Assembly: GCF_018829635.1 (NCBI RefSeq)
Contig: NZ_JAHKKG010000006.1
Span: 620,001 to 684,000 of the forward strand
Length of the DNA: 64,000 nt
DNA from: Paractinoplanes bogorensis
GTDB lineage: Bacteria; Actinomycetota; Actinomycetes; Mycobacteriales; Micromonosporaceae
Direction: 5' to 3'
A program made the position numbers and the translations under genes. This document shows, in pieces, positions 1 to 8,434 of this stretch (the stretch's first letter is position 1; the number at the start of each line of letters is the position of its first letter). The notes under the pieces are model-generated. The model worked only from the letters and a program-made list of their open reading frames with translations. It was not told where the DNA came from and made no database searches.

Positions 1-400
1 CTACGCACTCGGCGGCAGCGAACGCGCCTCGTTCCTGGCCGGCGTCCGGGTGCAACGTCTCAAGCTTCTGGCCTACGTCATCGCGGGTGTCACGGTCGGC
101 GTCGCCGGCATCACCCTGATGGCCCGGGCCGGGACCGGCTCGCCCACCATCGGGACGGGATACGAGCTTCAGGCACTGGCGGCCGCGGTCATCGGCGGCA
201 CCAGTTTCAGCGGCGGCCGCGGCACGGTCGCGGGCACTCTCATCGGCGTCGTCCTGCTGATCTCGATCGGCAGCCTGCTCGCCCTGATGAACGTGTCCGG
301 GTCCGTCACCAACGTCGTCACCGGGGCGATCGTGGTGGTTGCCGCGATCGTCGATCAAGTCCGCTCCGGAAAGTTGCGACTCGTCAACACCCTCGCCTGA
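1..400 (+). CDS. Ribose-type ABC transporter permease, C-terminal part
   Basis: The reading frame is open from the left edge (first full codon at base 2) to a TGA, so only the last ~132 residues are present. It begins with YALGGSERAS, matching the family's ALGGNxxAA loop, and continues with hydrophobic helices and the AAAVIGGTSFSGGRGT segment. These are hallmarks of BPD_transp_2 (RbsC-like) inner-membrane permeases. The gene would form the transport channel for the binding protein encoded 14 bases downstream. The sugar-like substrate is unknown. Family assignment is firm; the missing N-terminus lies outside the window. Confidence 0.92.
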   Translation, partial: YALGGSERASFLAGVRVQRLKLLAYVIAGVTVGVAGITLMARAGTGSPTIGTGYELQALAAAVIGGTSFSGGRGTVAGTLIGVVLLISIGSLLALMNVSGSVTNVVTGAIVVVAAIVDQVRSGKLRLVNTLA

Positions 401-414
401 ATCCGGGAGTTCCC

Positions 415-1398
415 ATGAAGAAATTCCTTTCCGTAGCCGCGATCGCGGCCCTCATGTTCAGCGTCGCGGCCTGCTCCTCCTCCTCTTCCTCCTCGTCGGA
501 AGAACCGGCCGCCGGAGCCTCGGCCAAGCCGCTCAAAGTCGCCCTGATCAACGGCGTGCTCACCGGCACCCAGTCGCAGTGCGCCTTCAGCGGCACCAAG
601 CAGGTCCTCGCGGCCGGCGGGCACACCTGGGCCGACAGCAGCAGCGCCTACAACGTCGAGAACGAGCTGCGCAACGTGCAGTCCGCGATCACCCAGGGCG
701 TCGACATGATCATGCTGTGGTCGGCGTTCCCGCAGTCGGCCCAGGCCGAGGTGCGCGCGGCCAAGGCGGCCGGCATCCCGATCTACCTGTTCTGGAACAA
801 CCCCGGCGCCGACGTCAGCGCCGACGACCTGCTGGGCAGCGCCTACTACGACTTCAAGGGCTCGGGCGTGGCCACCGGCAAGTGGATCGCCGACAACGTG
901 CCCAACGCCAAGGTGATGGAGCTGACCGGCTCGCTCGGCTCGGGCACGGCCGAGGACATCATGGCCGGCACCAAGGAGGGCATGGGCTCGTCCGGCGAGG
1001 TCGTGGTCAGCCAGGACGCGGCCTGGGACTCGGCCAAGGCGGCGTCGCTGGCGCAGAGCCTGCTGCCCAGCCACCCCGAGGTCAACGTGATCGTGACCCA
1101 CAACGACGACATGGCCCTGGCCGTGATCCGCGTCGTCAAGCAGCTCGGCCTGCAGGACAAGGTCAAGGTGATCACCGAGTCGGTCTCCGGCGACGCCGGT
1201 ATCGCCGCGACCAAGAGCGGGGACATCCCGTTCGCGGCGCTCGACCCGCTGGCCCAGTACGGCATCGACGCGATGACCGCCGCCCTGGCCCTCAAGACCG
1301 GCGGGACGGCCGAGAAGGCCATCCAGATCGGCCCGTCGCACTACGACACCGCGGCCAACCCGGACCTGGCCTTCTGCAACCAGGAGTACATGAAGTGA
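415..1398 (+). CDS. Substrate-binding lipoprotein of sugar-type ABC transporter
   Basis: This 327-residue protein starts with a lysine-containing signal peptide and a VAAC lipobox (Cys20), so it should be a membrane-anchored extracellular binding protein. Eight serines follow the Cys directly, then an acidic linker. The rest has the periplasmic-binding-protein type 1 (Peripla_BP_4) pattern: KVALINGVLTG start, a VDMIMLW strand, and the NVIVTHNDDMALAVIRVVKQLG hinge region. It delivers ligand to the permease just upstream and the ATPase downstream. The ATG is preceded by GGGAG. Sugar, polyol or nucleoside ligands are possible; none is predictable from sequence. Confidence 0.93.
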   Translation: MKKFLSVAAIAALMFSVAACSSSSSSSSEEPAAGASAKPLKVALINGVLTGTQSQCAFSGTKQVLAAGGHTWADSSSAYNVENELRNVQSAITQGVDMIMLWSAFPQSAQAEVRAAKAAGIPIYLFWNNPGADVSADDLLGSAYYDFKGSGVATGKWIADNVPNAKVMELTGSLGSGTAEDIMAGTKEGMGSSGEVVVSQDAAWDSAKAASLAQSLLPSHPEVNVIVTHNDDMALAVIRVVKQLGLQDKVKVITESVSGDAGIAATKSGDIPFAALDPLAQYGIDAMTAALALKTGGTAEKAIQIGPSHYDTAANPDLAFCNQEYMK

Positions 1399-2639
1399 CC
1401 AGCCTTCTGATTCGCGACACGTCGGTGATGACCTGCACCGACGAGAGCGTCCAGGAGCACGTCGACGTCGAGGTGGAGGCCGGCCGCATCGTCGGCCTCC
1501 GCCCGGCGGGGCGCGCGGTGCCGGCCGGCACGACCGTGATCGACGGTGCCGGCCACACCCTGCTCCCGGGCCTGCTCGACGCTCACGTGCACATGGCGCT
1601 CATCGGCCCGGCCGGCGACCACGGCGACGGCTCCTGGATCTCGCACGTGCTGCGGGTCAAGGGCGTCATCGAGGACACCCTGCTCGAGGGCTTCACCACG
1701 GTCCGGGACGCGGGCGGGCTCGACCCGGCGTTCGCCCGGGCCGTCGACGCCGGCCAGATCCGCGGACCCAAGATCTTCCCGTCCGGCTCGGTGATCTCGC
1801 AGATCGGCGGGCACGGCGACCTGCGCGAGGCGCACGAGGCGGTGCACCGGGGCGCGTCCATCCCCGGCCTGGTCGCCCGGCCCGAGGTGGTCAACGGCGC
1901 CGACGAGGTGCGCCGGGTGGCCCGCGAGCAGCTGCGCAAGGGCGCGACCCAGCTCAAGATGTTCACCTCGGGCGGCGTGCTGTCGCCGACCGACCACTGG
2001 ACGCACACCCAGTTCCAGTTCGACGAGGTGCGCGCGGCCGTCGAGGTGGCCGAGGCGTGGGGCACGTACGTGCTGGCCCACTGCCACTCGGCGTCGGCGC
2101 TGATGCAGGTGATCGAGGCCGGGGTGCGCTCGATCGAGCACGGCAGCCAGGTCGACGAGCGGATCGCCGACGAGATGCTGCGGCGCGACGTGTGGCTGGT
2201 GCCGACCCTGCAGATCCTGCAGATCATCGAGGCCGACCCGGCGCTCACGCCGGACCAGCGGGTGGACATCAACGCCATCATCGACGGCAGCCGCAACGCG
2301 GTGCGGATCGCCTCGGCCAAGGGCGTCGGGATCGGCTCGGGCAGCGACCTGGTCGGCCCCGACCAGACCGGCCGCGGGCTCGAGATCGTGCTCAAGGCCG
2401 AGCTGATGGGCGCGGCCAAGGCGATCCTGAGCGCGACCCGGGACAACGCGCGGCTGGTCCGGATGCAGGACACCATCGGCACCATCGAGGCGGGCAAGCA
2501 GGCCGACCTGGTGCTCGTCGCCGGCAACCCGCTCGACGACGTGAAGCTGCTGGCCAGTGGGACCAACATCCCCGTGGTGATCCGCGCCGGCGAGATCGTC
2601 AAGGACACGGCGGGGATGGCCCATGACAGCGATTCTTGA
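1395..2639 (+). CDS. Amidohydrolase superfamily protein (COG1228-type)
   Basis: Protein of 414 residues. The GTG start overlaps the TGA of the binding protein by four bases; a much longer open frame upstream is antisense-like noise. It has the metal-site order of amidohydrolases: PGLLDAHVHM (HxH), a Lys in TQLKMFTSGG that may be carbamylated, the histidines of LAHCHS and IEHGS, the metal Asp in GSGSDL, and the closing EAGKQADLVLV. This resembles imidazolonepropionase/Xaa-Pro dipeptidase-like members. It probably hydrolyses a cyclic or acyl amide brought in by the adjacent transporter. Substrate is unknown. Confidence 0.9.
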   Translation: MTSLLIRDTSVMTCTDESVQEHVDVEVEAGRIVGLRPAGRAVPAGTTVIDGAGHTLLPGLLDAHVHMALIGPAGDHGDGSWISHVLRVKGVIEDTLLEGFTTVRDAGGLDPAFARAVDAGQIRGPKIFPSGSVISQIGGHGDLREAHEAVHRGASIPGLVARPEVVNGADEVRRVAREQLRKGATQLKMFTSGGVLSPTDHWTHTQFQFDEVRAAVEVAEAWGTYVLAHCHSASALMQVIEAGVRSIEHGSQVDERIADEMLRRDVWLVPTLQILQIIEADPALTPDQRVDINAIIDGSRNAVRIASAKGVGIGSGSDLVGPDQTGRGLEIVLKAELMGAAKAILSATRDNARLVRMQDTIGTIEAGKQADLVLVAGNPLDDVKLLASGTNIPVVIRAGEIVKDTAGMAHDSDS

Positions 2640-3390
2640 GGTCGAGAACGTCACCAAGTCGTACGGGGCCACCCAGGCGCTCAAGGGGGTCAGCTTCAGC
2701 CTCTCGGCCGGGCGCACGCTGGCCGTGGTCGGCGACAACGGGGCCGGCAAGTCGACCCTGGTCAAGATCCTGACCGGGATGTTCCCGCCGACCACAGGCG
2801 GGCTGCGCCTCGACGGCGAGCCGGTCACCTTCAACAACCCGCGCGACGCGCACCGGGCCGGCATCGAGGCCGTCTTCCAGGACCTGGCCCTGGTGCCCAA
2901 CCTGGACGTGGCCGGCAACTTCTTCCTCCGCCGCGAGATCATCACGCCGTCCTGGCTGGGCCCGTTCGGTGTGGTGCGCAAACGCAAGATGGCCCGGGTC
3001 GCCAAGGAGTCCGTGTCCGAGCTGCACATCCGGATCCCGGGCATCGACGGCCAGGAGATCTCCAAGATGTCCGGCGGGCAGCGGCAGTGCGTGGCGATCG
3101 CGCGGGCCGCGTACTGGGCCGGACGGGTCCTGATCCTCGACGAGCCGACCGCCGCGCTCGGGGTCGAGGAGAGCGGCGAGGTGCTGCGGGTCCTCAACAC
3201 GATCAAGAAGGAACGCAACATCGGCCAGCTCGTCATCAGCCACAACATGGAACACGTGTGGGCGGTCGCCGACGACATCCTGGTGCTTCGCCAGGGTGCG
3301 CAGCAGGCCCTCCTCCGCACCGCCGACACCACCCCGTCCGAGGTGGTCGGCCTGATCACCGGCGCGCACCAGATCAAGGAGAAAGCATGA
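2623..3390 (+). CDS. Sugar-type ABC transporter ATP-binding protein (single domain)
   Basis: Protein of 255 residues starting inside the end of the amidohydrolase gene (17-base overlap), which suggests translational coupling. It has Walker A GDNGAGKST, a Q-loop (VFQDLAL), a signature variant MSGGQRQ and Walker B VLILDEPTAALG, followed by the H-loop ISHNM. Ribose transporters usually use a ~500-residue tandem ATPase (RbsA). This one has a single nucleotide-binding domain, as in FrcA-like ATPases, and would act as a homodimer. It energises the permease at the left edge. Family is clear; substrate is not. Confidence 0.93.
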   Translation: MTAILEVENVTKSYGATQALKGVSFSLSAGRTLAVVGDNGAGKSTLVKILTGMFPPTTGGLRLDGEPVTFNNPRDAHRAGIEAVFQDLALVPNLDVAGNFFLRREIITPSWLGPFGVVRKRKMARVAKESVSELHIRIPGIDGQEISKMSGGQRQCVAIARAAYWAGRVLILDEPTAALGVEESGEVLRVLNTIKKERNIGQLVISHNMEHVWAVADDILVLRQGAQQALLRTADTTPSEVVGLITGAHQIKEKA

Positions 3391-4139
3391 GACTGTCCGG
3401 CAAGATCGCCGTCGTAACCGGGGCGTCGCGGTCCATCGGCAAGGCCATCGCCCTCGGCTACGCCGCCGAAGGGGCGTCGGTGGTCGTCGGCTACCGGTCG
3501 GACTCCGCCGCGGCGGAATCGGTCGTCAAGCAGATCGAGGACGCGGGTGGGCAGGCCCTGGCCGTGCAGGGCGACACGTCCCGGTCGGCCGACGTCGAGC
3601 ACCTCATGGATGCCACCCTCGAACGTTTCGGGCAGATCGACATCCTGGTCAACAACGCCGCCGTGCTCAAGCGGACCCCGTTCCTCGAGATCACCGAGGA
3701 CGAGTGGGACGAGATCATGTCGGTCAACCTCAAGGGCTATTTCCTCTGTGCCCAGGCCGCGGCCAAGCGGATGGTCCCGCGCAAGTCGGGTGTCATCATC
3801 AACATGTCGTCAGCCAGTGAGCAGCTGGCCGGCATCAACCTGGCCCACTACTGCAGCGCCAAGGGCGGCGTCCGGCTGCTGACCCGCCAGCTCGCGCTGG
3901 AGCTGGCGCCGCACGGCATCCGGGCCAACTCGATCGCCCCCGGCCTGATCGAGACCGACCTCAACCGGCACGACATCGCCGACCCGGCGTTCCGCGAGTA
4001 CCGGCTCGGGATGATCCCCCTGCAGATCATCGGCGTGCCCGAGGACGTCGTCGGCGCGGCCGTCTTCCTGGCCTGCGATGAATCGCGTCTGGCGACAGGG
4101 AGCACACTGTTCCTCGACGCCGGGCAGACCATCGCCTGA
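3387..4139 (+). CDS. SDR-family oxidoreductase
   Basis: Protein of 250 residues; ATG overlaps the ATPase stop (ATGA). It is a classical short-chain dehydrogenase. The cofactor motif reads TGASRSIG instead of the usual TGxxxGIG, with Ser in the middle-glycine position. It has NNAA, the catalytic Ser in INMSSAS, and YxxxK (YCSAK). The C-terminus has the usual ATGSTLFLDAG. It likely oxidises or reduces the imported compound or the amidohydrolase product with NAD(P). The FabG-like fold is certain; the specific reaction is unknown. Confidence 0.92.
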   Translation: MRLSGKIAVVTGASRSIGKAIALGYAAEGASVVVGYRSDSAAAESVVKQIEDAGGQALAVQGDTSRSADVEHLMDATLERFGQIDILVNNAAVLKRTPFLEITEDEWDEIMSVNLKGYFLCAQAAAKRMVPRKSGVIINMSSASEQLAGINLAHYCSAKGGVRLLTRQLALELAPHGIRANSIAPGLIETDLNRHDIADPAFREYRLGMIPLQIIGVPEDVVGAAVFLACDESRLATGSTLFLDAGQTIA

Positions 4140-4161
4140 CCTTTCCTGCGAGGAGAGAGCT

Positions 4162-4839
4162 TTGCTCCCGACCGGGCACCCCCTGGGGCCGACCGAGTCC
4201 GACCGGGCCTACCGCCAGCTGCGCGACCTCATCCTGCGCGGGCAGCTGGCGGCCGGCACGTCGCTGGTCGAGGCCGACCTGATGGAGCGGCTGGCCGTGG
4301 GTCGCACGCCGCTGCGCGAGGCGATCCGCGGCCTGGCCGGCGACGGCCTGGTCGAGGTCATCGGCCGCCGGGGCACCTATGTGACGCACGTCGACGTGCG
4401 CAACTGCGCGCCGCTGCTCGACCTGCGGCTGGCGGTGGAACGGGCGGTGGCCGCCTCGGTGTCGGCCAACGCCCGGCCCGCCCACATCCGGGAACTGGGC
4501 GAGTTCCTCGACGACCCGTCGTCGCTGGACGACCTGGACTTCGACGCCGGCTTCCACGACCGGATCCTGCTGATGTGCGCCAACCCCTACATCACCCCGA
4601 TCTACTGGCGCCTGGTGGCCGAGAGCATGCGCCTGCTGGCCGCCGTGCAGGCGCCGCTGGAACCCGTGCGGGAGTTGCTGCCCGAGTTCCGGCGGGCCCA
4701 CCAGGCCCTGGTCGACCGGGACGCCGCCGCGCTGGAAGACGCCCTGATCACCCACGTGATGACGTTCCAGAGCCGGTTCAACGCCGCGCTGACCGGGCTG
4801 CCCGCGGCGATCCGTTCGGCCGCGATGTCGACACCGTGA
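4162..4839 (+). CDS. GntR-family transcriptional regulator (FadR/FCD subgroup)
   Basis: Protein of 225 residues. I chose the TTG at 4162 because AGGAG lies six bases upstream; an ATG further upstream would run through the SDR gene. N-terminal winged helix (YRQLRDLILRGQLAAG ... GRTPLREAIRGLAGDGLVE) is followed by an all-helical FCD ligand domain with the metal-ligand pattern D..R...E and a histidine near HDRILL. It is the last gene of the uptake/amidohydrolase/SDR operon and is the likely substrate-responsive repressor of it. Confidence 0.9.
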   Translation: MLPTGHPLGPTESDRAYRQLRDLILRGQLAAGTSLVEADLMERLAVGRTPLREAIRGLAGDGLVEVIGRRGTYVTHVDVRNCAPLLDLRLAVERAVAASVSANARPAHIRELGEFLDDPSSLDDLDFDAGFHDRILLMCANPYITPIYWRLVAESMRLLAAVQAPLEPVRELLPEFRRAHQALVDRDAAALEDALITHVMTFQSRFNAALTGLPAAIRSAAMSTP

Positions 4840-4929
4840 CCCGGGACCAATAGTTTCAGAATTCCCAGAGTCCACAGTGGTCGACAAGTTGCACTACCCT
4901 GACCGTCACTCGAACGGGAGGGGCAGACC

Positions 4930-5715
4930 ATGGCCACCGACGGCGCACCCCAGCTGGACACGAGCGTCCCGCACAGCGCCCGCGTCTGGAACTACTGGCT
5001 GGGCGGCAAGGACAACTACGCCGTCGACCGTGAAGTGGGCGACAGCGTCCTCGAGGTCTTCCCGGCCATCGCGGAGAATGCCCGGTCGTGCCGTGCCTTC
5101 CTGGCCCGTGTGGTCGGCTACCTGGCCGGTGACGCCGGGATCCGCCAGTTCCTCGACATCGGCACCGGCCTGCCCACGGCCAACAACACCCACGAGGTGG
5201 CCCAGCGGGTCGCCCCCGCGTCGCGCATCGTCTACGTCGACAACGACCCGCTGGTGCTGGTGCACGCCCGGGCCCTGCTCAGCAGCGGGCCCGACGGCGT
5301 CACCGACTACATCGACGCCGACCTGCGCGACACCGCGACGATCCGCGCCGAGGCGGGCCGCACGCTCGACTTCGAGCAGCCGATCGCGCTGATGCTGATG
5401 GGCATCCTGGGTCACATCGAGGACGACGACGAGGCCCTCGCCGTGGTCGGCCGGCTGGTCGACCTGCTACCCGCGGGGAGCTGTCTGGCCTTCTACGACG
5501 GCACCGACACCAGCGAAAAGATCGTCGAGGGGGCCAAGGTCTCCAGCGAGGGCGGCCACACCTACCACCTGCGCAGCCCCGCACGTATTGCGCGCTTCTT
5601 CGACGGGCTCGAGCTGGTGGAGCCGGGAGTGGTGTCGGTGTCCGAATGGCGCCCGGAGCCGGGTTCCGGCGAGGCGCACCAGGACTCGTACGGCGGAATC
5701 GGTCGGAAGGTTTAG
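4930..5715 (+). CDS. DUF574-type SAM-dependent methyltransferase
   Basis: Protein of 261 residues opening with SVPHSARVWNYWLGGKDNYAVDRE, the diagnostic start of the actinobacterial Methyltransf_19 (DUF574) family. SAM-binding loop is FLDIGTGLPTANNTHE, followed by VYVDNDPLVL. These methyltransferases are numerous in Streptomyces and relatives, and their substrates are mostly unknown. GGGAGGGG lies just upstream of the ATG. Its last bases overlap the stop of the convergent regulator gene. Confidence 0.92.
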   Translation: MATDGAPQLDTSVPHSARVWNYWLGGKDNYAVDREVGDSVLEVFPAIAENARSCRAFLARVVGYLAGDAGIRQFLDIGTGLPTANNTHEVAQRVAPASRIVYVDNDPLVLVHARALLSSGPDGVTDYIDADLRDTATIRAEAGRTLDFEQPIALMLMGILGHIEDDDEALAVVGRLVDLLPAGSCLAFYDGTDTSEKIVEGAKVSSEGGHTYHLRSPARIARFFDGLELVEPGVVSVSEWRPEPGSGEAHQDSYGGIGRKV

Positions 5716-6041
5716 GTTTTTTCCTCGACCCGGGCGATCAGCACCTTGAGGCGGCTGATCTCGGCGGCGAGGGCGGCGTCACCGGCCGGGGTCAGGGTGA
5801 CCCAGGTGCGGCCGCGCTTGCCCTCGTAGCCCTTCTCGATGTCGATCAGACCGGCCGCCTCGAGCACGCTCAGGTGCTTGGACAGGTTGCCGGCGGTCAG
5901 GTCGAGCTGGTCGCGCAGATAGCCGAACTCGACCCGCCGGGCCTCGTGCCCGATGGCCAGGATGCCCAGCCGCACCCGCTGGTGCACGACCTCGTCGAGG
6001 CCGATGACCGGGTGGTCGGACGTGTCGGGCGAGGCGGTCAC
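5712..6041 (-). CDS. Winged-helix transcriptional regulator (HTH_27/ArsR-like)
   Basis: Protein of 109 residues with GTG start overlapping the stop of the upstream membrane-protein gene (GTGA). The pattern VVHQRVRLGILAI...FGYLRDQLDLTAGNLSKHLSVLEAAGLI..KGYEGKRGRTWVTLTPAG is typical of the small MarR/PadR-like winged-helix proteins that are encoded beside a membrane protein. It probably represses its own two-gene operon. The effector is unknown. Confidence 0.88.
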   Translation of the reverse strand: MTASPDTSDHPVIGLDEVVHQRVRLGILAIGHEARRVEFGYLRDQLDLTAGNLSKHLSVLEAAGLIDIEKGYEGKRGRTWVTLTPAGDAALAAEISRLKVLIARVEEKT

Positions 6042-6730
6042 CGCTGCCCCGGACGGGCCCGGTGGAAGCCGATCGCGCCGGCCAGCAGGGCGGCGGCGAC
6101 GATGAGCTGCGGCAGCACCGTCGAGAGCCGCAGCTGCAGGGCCGGGTCGGTCACGAACGGCACGTGGATGCCCTCGTTCGTCGGTACGACCAGCAGCACC
6201 AGCACAAGATAGCCCACGGTGAACCAGAACAGCGCGAGGTGGCGTTCGAGCCGGGCCAGCACCAGCAGCGCGAGCCCGATCAGACCCCAGGGCAGGACCA
6301 GCCGGTCCAGCACGATCCACCAGTACGGCATCGGGCCGCCGTCGAAGGGCGGGTTGTCCGGGAACCAGGCGGCCGCGGCCAGGGACACGGCCGTGATCAC
6401 CACCGCGGTCACGGCGCCGGTGATCGCGTACGGCAGCACCCGCGTCCCCACCCCTCGGTCGCGGGCGGCCCGGATGTAGCTGACGGCGATCACCGCGTAC
6501 GCGATCAGCAGGGCCGCCGGCCAGTAGTAGAACAGGCCCTGGCGCCCGAACATGCAGCCGGTGTCGTCGCACCGCACCCACATGAAGAGCAGGTCGAACG
6601 GGATCGCCACGAGGGTGGCGGCGGCCAGCACGGACAGCGCGACCCAGGTCCGGCGCTGGTCGCGGCGCACCTGTCCGGTCAGGGCGCGCACGTCGGAGAG
6701 CATGCGGGCGGCATCAGTAGTCATGGCCAA
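6038..6730 (-). CDS. Integral membrane protein, partner of winged-helix regulator
   Basis: About 230 residues. Start is ATG 6730, or ATG 6724 two codons later. After a ~25-residue basic cytoplasmic N-terminus there are about six hydrophobic segments, with a short cysteine-containing loop (RCDDTGC) after the first two. This architecture (membrane protein then HTH_27 regulator, coupled by a GTGA overlap) is common in actinobacteria, but the biochemical role is unknown. No enzyme motif was found. Confidence 0.75.
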   Translation of the reverse strand: MAMTTDAARMLSDVRALTGQVRRDQRRTWVALSVLAAATLVAIPFDLLFMWVRCDDTGCMFGRQGLFYYWPAALLIAYAVIAVSYIRAARDRGVGTRVLPYAITGAVTAVVITAVSLAAAAWFPDNPPFDGGPMPYWWIVLDRLVLPWGLIGLALLVLARLERHLALFWFTVGYLVLVLLVVPTNEGIHVPFVTDPALQLRLSTVLPQLIVAAALLAGAIGFHRARPGQR

Positions 6731-6733
6731 TAG

Positions 6734-6748
6734 GTTTCCACTACAAAC
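6734..6748 (-). promoter_or_regulatory. Candidate operator upstream of the membrane protein/regulator operon
   Basis: GTTT and AAAC arms flank seven bases directly before the 6730 start. The inverted repeat is short and sits where an autorepressor would bind. Inference only. Confidence 0.3.
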
Positions 6749-6757
6749 TGATTTGCG

Positions 6758-7768
6758 CTACCCCCTCCATTTGATCGGTTCGCGGCCGGTGGGGCGGACG
6801 GCGCCCGCGGCGGCCAGGTGGTGCAGGTGGGCGACGGTCTCGGCCAGGGCCATCCGGCGCATCAGGCCGTGTAGCGCGTCCCAGCCGCGCGACCAGGTGA
6901 GGGCGGCGGCGATCTGCCACGACGTCGGATCGCCGTGCGTCGCGATCACGCCCATGATCTCGTCGCTGCGCTTGTCGTGGTGGCGGCGCAGGCCGGCGGC
7001 GCGGGTGCCGATGCCGCGGAACCGGTATTCGTGGGCGGGCAGGGCCTCGTCGCCGGTGAACTTCGCGGTGCGGTCGAGCGAGCCCAGATAGTCGGTGAGC
7101 GGGTCGCCGTCGTCACCCGGATGCACGGCGATGTTCGGGCTGATGCGGGGGAGCAGGTGATCGCCGGTCAGCAGCACCCCGGCCTCGGCGTCGTGCAGGC
7201 ACAGGTGACCCGGCGTGTGGCCCGGCGTCCAGACCGCGCGCACCTCACGGCCCGCCAGCGGCAGTCGGTCGCCGTCGTCGATCGCGCGGTCCGGTTCGGC
7301 CATCGCATAGAGGCTGTCCAGGCGATCCTGGGTGAGCCGCAGGTCTTCGGGGGCGCCGTGGCGGCGCAGCCAGCGCTCGCTGAAGCCGGGCGGCTGGTCG
7401 CGCCAGCGCCGTGCGGGAAGCCATGCGGCCTCGGCCGGATGCATGCCGATCCAGGCGCCGGAGCGCTCGCGCAACCATCCGCTGAGGCCGTGGTGGTCGG
7501 GGTGCACGTGGGTGAGCACAATGCCGGTGACCGGGCCCAGGTCGCGCAGGCCGGCGGTCAGGGCGGCCCGGCCCTCGGGGGAGTCCCAGCCCGGATCGAC
7601 CAGCAGTACGCCGTCGTCGCGGCTCTCGAAGGCGTAGGCCAGGGTGTAGCGGAGCGGGTTGTCGGGGATGGGCACCGGGATCGACCACAGGCCCGGGCGC
7701 ACGAGCTCGACCGGCGGCAGGACACGCTGCTGCCAGGCGTCGCGCTGGGCCGTGCCGGTGACGATCAC
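6758..7768 (-). CDS. Metallo-beta-lactamase fold hydrolase
   Basis: Protein of 336 residues; GTG start overlaps the stop of the TetR gene (GTGA). It has the metal-binding THVHPDHHG motif (H87, H89, D91, H92), a further His in WTPGHTPGHLC, Asp in LLTGDHLLP and the distal PAHEYRF. A C-terminal winged-helix-like extension (residues ~255-336) is common in the MBL group that acts on thioesters or lactones. Coupled to the TetR gene, it is probably the regulated enzyme. Substrate unknown. Confidence 0.9.
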   Translation of the reverse strand: MIVTGTAQRDAWQQRVLPPVELVRPGLWSIPVPIPDNPLRYTLAYAFESRDDGVLLVDPGWDSPEGRAALTAGLRDLGPVTGIVLTHVHPDHHGLSGWLRERSGAWIGMHPAEAAWLPARRWRDQPPGFSERWLRRHGAPEDLRLTQDRLDSLYAMAEPDRAIDDGDRLPLAGREVRAVWTPGHTPGHLCLHDAEAGVLLTGDHLLPRISPNIAVHPGDDGDPLTDYLGSLDRTAKFTGDEALPAHEYRFRGIGTRAAGLRRHHDKRSDEIMGVIATHGDPTSWQIAAALTWSRGWDALHGLMRRMALAETVAHLHHLAAAGAVRPTGREPIKWRG

Positions 7769-8343
7769 GATCGCGCGAGCAGGAAGTCGACGAGGCGGCG
7801 GGCCTGCGTGCCGGTGTCGGCGGCCAGGGCGGCCCGCTTGTCGGGCGGGGTGGTCAGCGCGTGCATCATGGCCCCGCCGATCACGGTGTTGAGCAGCAGC
7901 GTGACCGATGTCGTGCCGGGCAGTTCGCCCCGGGCGATGCCGCGCCGGACGATGCCCCGCGCGGCCTGGATCTGGGCCCGGCGGATCGAGTCGTAGTGTT
8001 CGGCGATGCCGGGGATGGTCGCCGCCTCGAGGGTCAGGCGCAGCGCGGCCCGGCTGATCGGGCCGGCGTAGACGTCGAGGATCTGGGTCGCCAGCTCGAC
8101 CAGGTCGCCGTGCAGGGTGCCGGTGTCGACGTCGCTGACGTGCGGCAGGCCGGCCGTGAGGGCGTCGGTGAGCAGCGCCTCCTTGCTGTTCCAGCGCAGA
8201 TAGAGCGACGCCTTGCCGACCCCGGCCCGCCGGGCCACCGTCTCCATCGCGAACCCGGCCCAGCCGGCGTCGCCGAACAGGTCGAGCGCGGCGCGGGCGA
8301 TCCGCCGGTCGACGTCGGGGTCGCGGGGTCGTCCTGTGCTCAC
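7765..8343 (-). CDS. TetR-family transcriptional regulator
   Basis: I chose the GTG at 8343 giving 192 residues (STGRPRDPDVDRRIARAALDLFG). Earlier ATGs at 8367 and 8394 would place coding sequence over the operator-like palindrome and have poorer ribosome sites; GAGGGG lies 12 bases before 8343. HTH is FAMETVARRAGVGKASLYLRWNSKEAL. The C-terminal domain carries the TetR_C-type RAALRLTLEA...RGIARGEL pattern. It likely represses itself and the coupled MBL hydrolase, and perhaps the divergent stress-protein gene. Confidence 0.9.
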   Translation of the reverse strand: MSTGRPRDPDVDRRIARAALDLFGDAGWAGFAMETVARRAGVGKASLYLRWNSKEALLTDALTAGLPHVSDVDTGTLHGDLVELATQILDVYAGPISRAALRLTLEAATIPGIAEHYDSIRRAQIQAARGIVRRGIARGELPGTTSVTLLLNTVIGGAMMHALTTPPDKRAALAADTGTQARRLVDFLLARS

Positions 8344-8369
8344 TGTGCCCGGCCACCCCTCGAACATTG

Positions 8370-8422
8370 CTGAACGGTTACCGTCACGATACACTTTGGA
8401 TAAGTAGACACCAACCGTTCAG
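8370..8422 (+). promoter_or_regulatory. TetR-type operator region between divergent genes
   Basis: CTGAACGGTT (8370-8379) recurs inverted as AACCGTTCAG (8413-8422). The left copy is itself part of a compact palindrome, ACGGT-T-ACCGT (8374-8384). Both lie in the 91-base space between the TetR gene and the universal stress gene, so one protein could control both directions. Confidence 0.6.
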
Positions 8423-8434
8423 TAAAGGGTCGAC

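Noticed and set aside
339-1394. N-terminal extension of the amidohydrolase frame
   Set aside because: It overlaps the binding-protein gene in another frame and encodes Arg-rich noise; the GTG at 1395 gives a normal-length enzyme.
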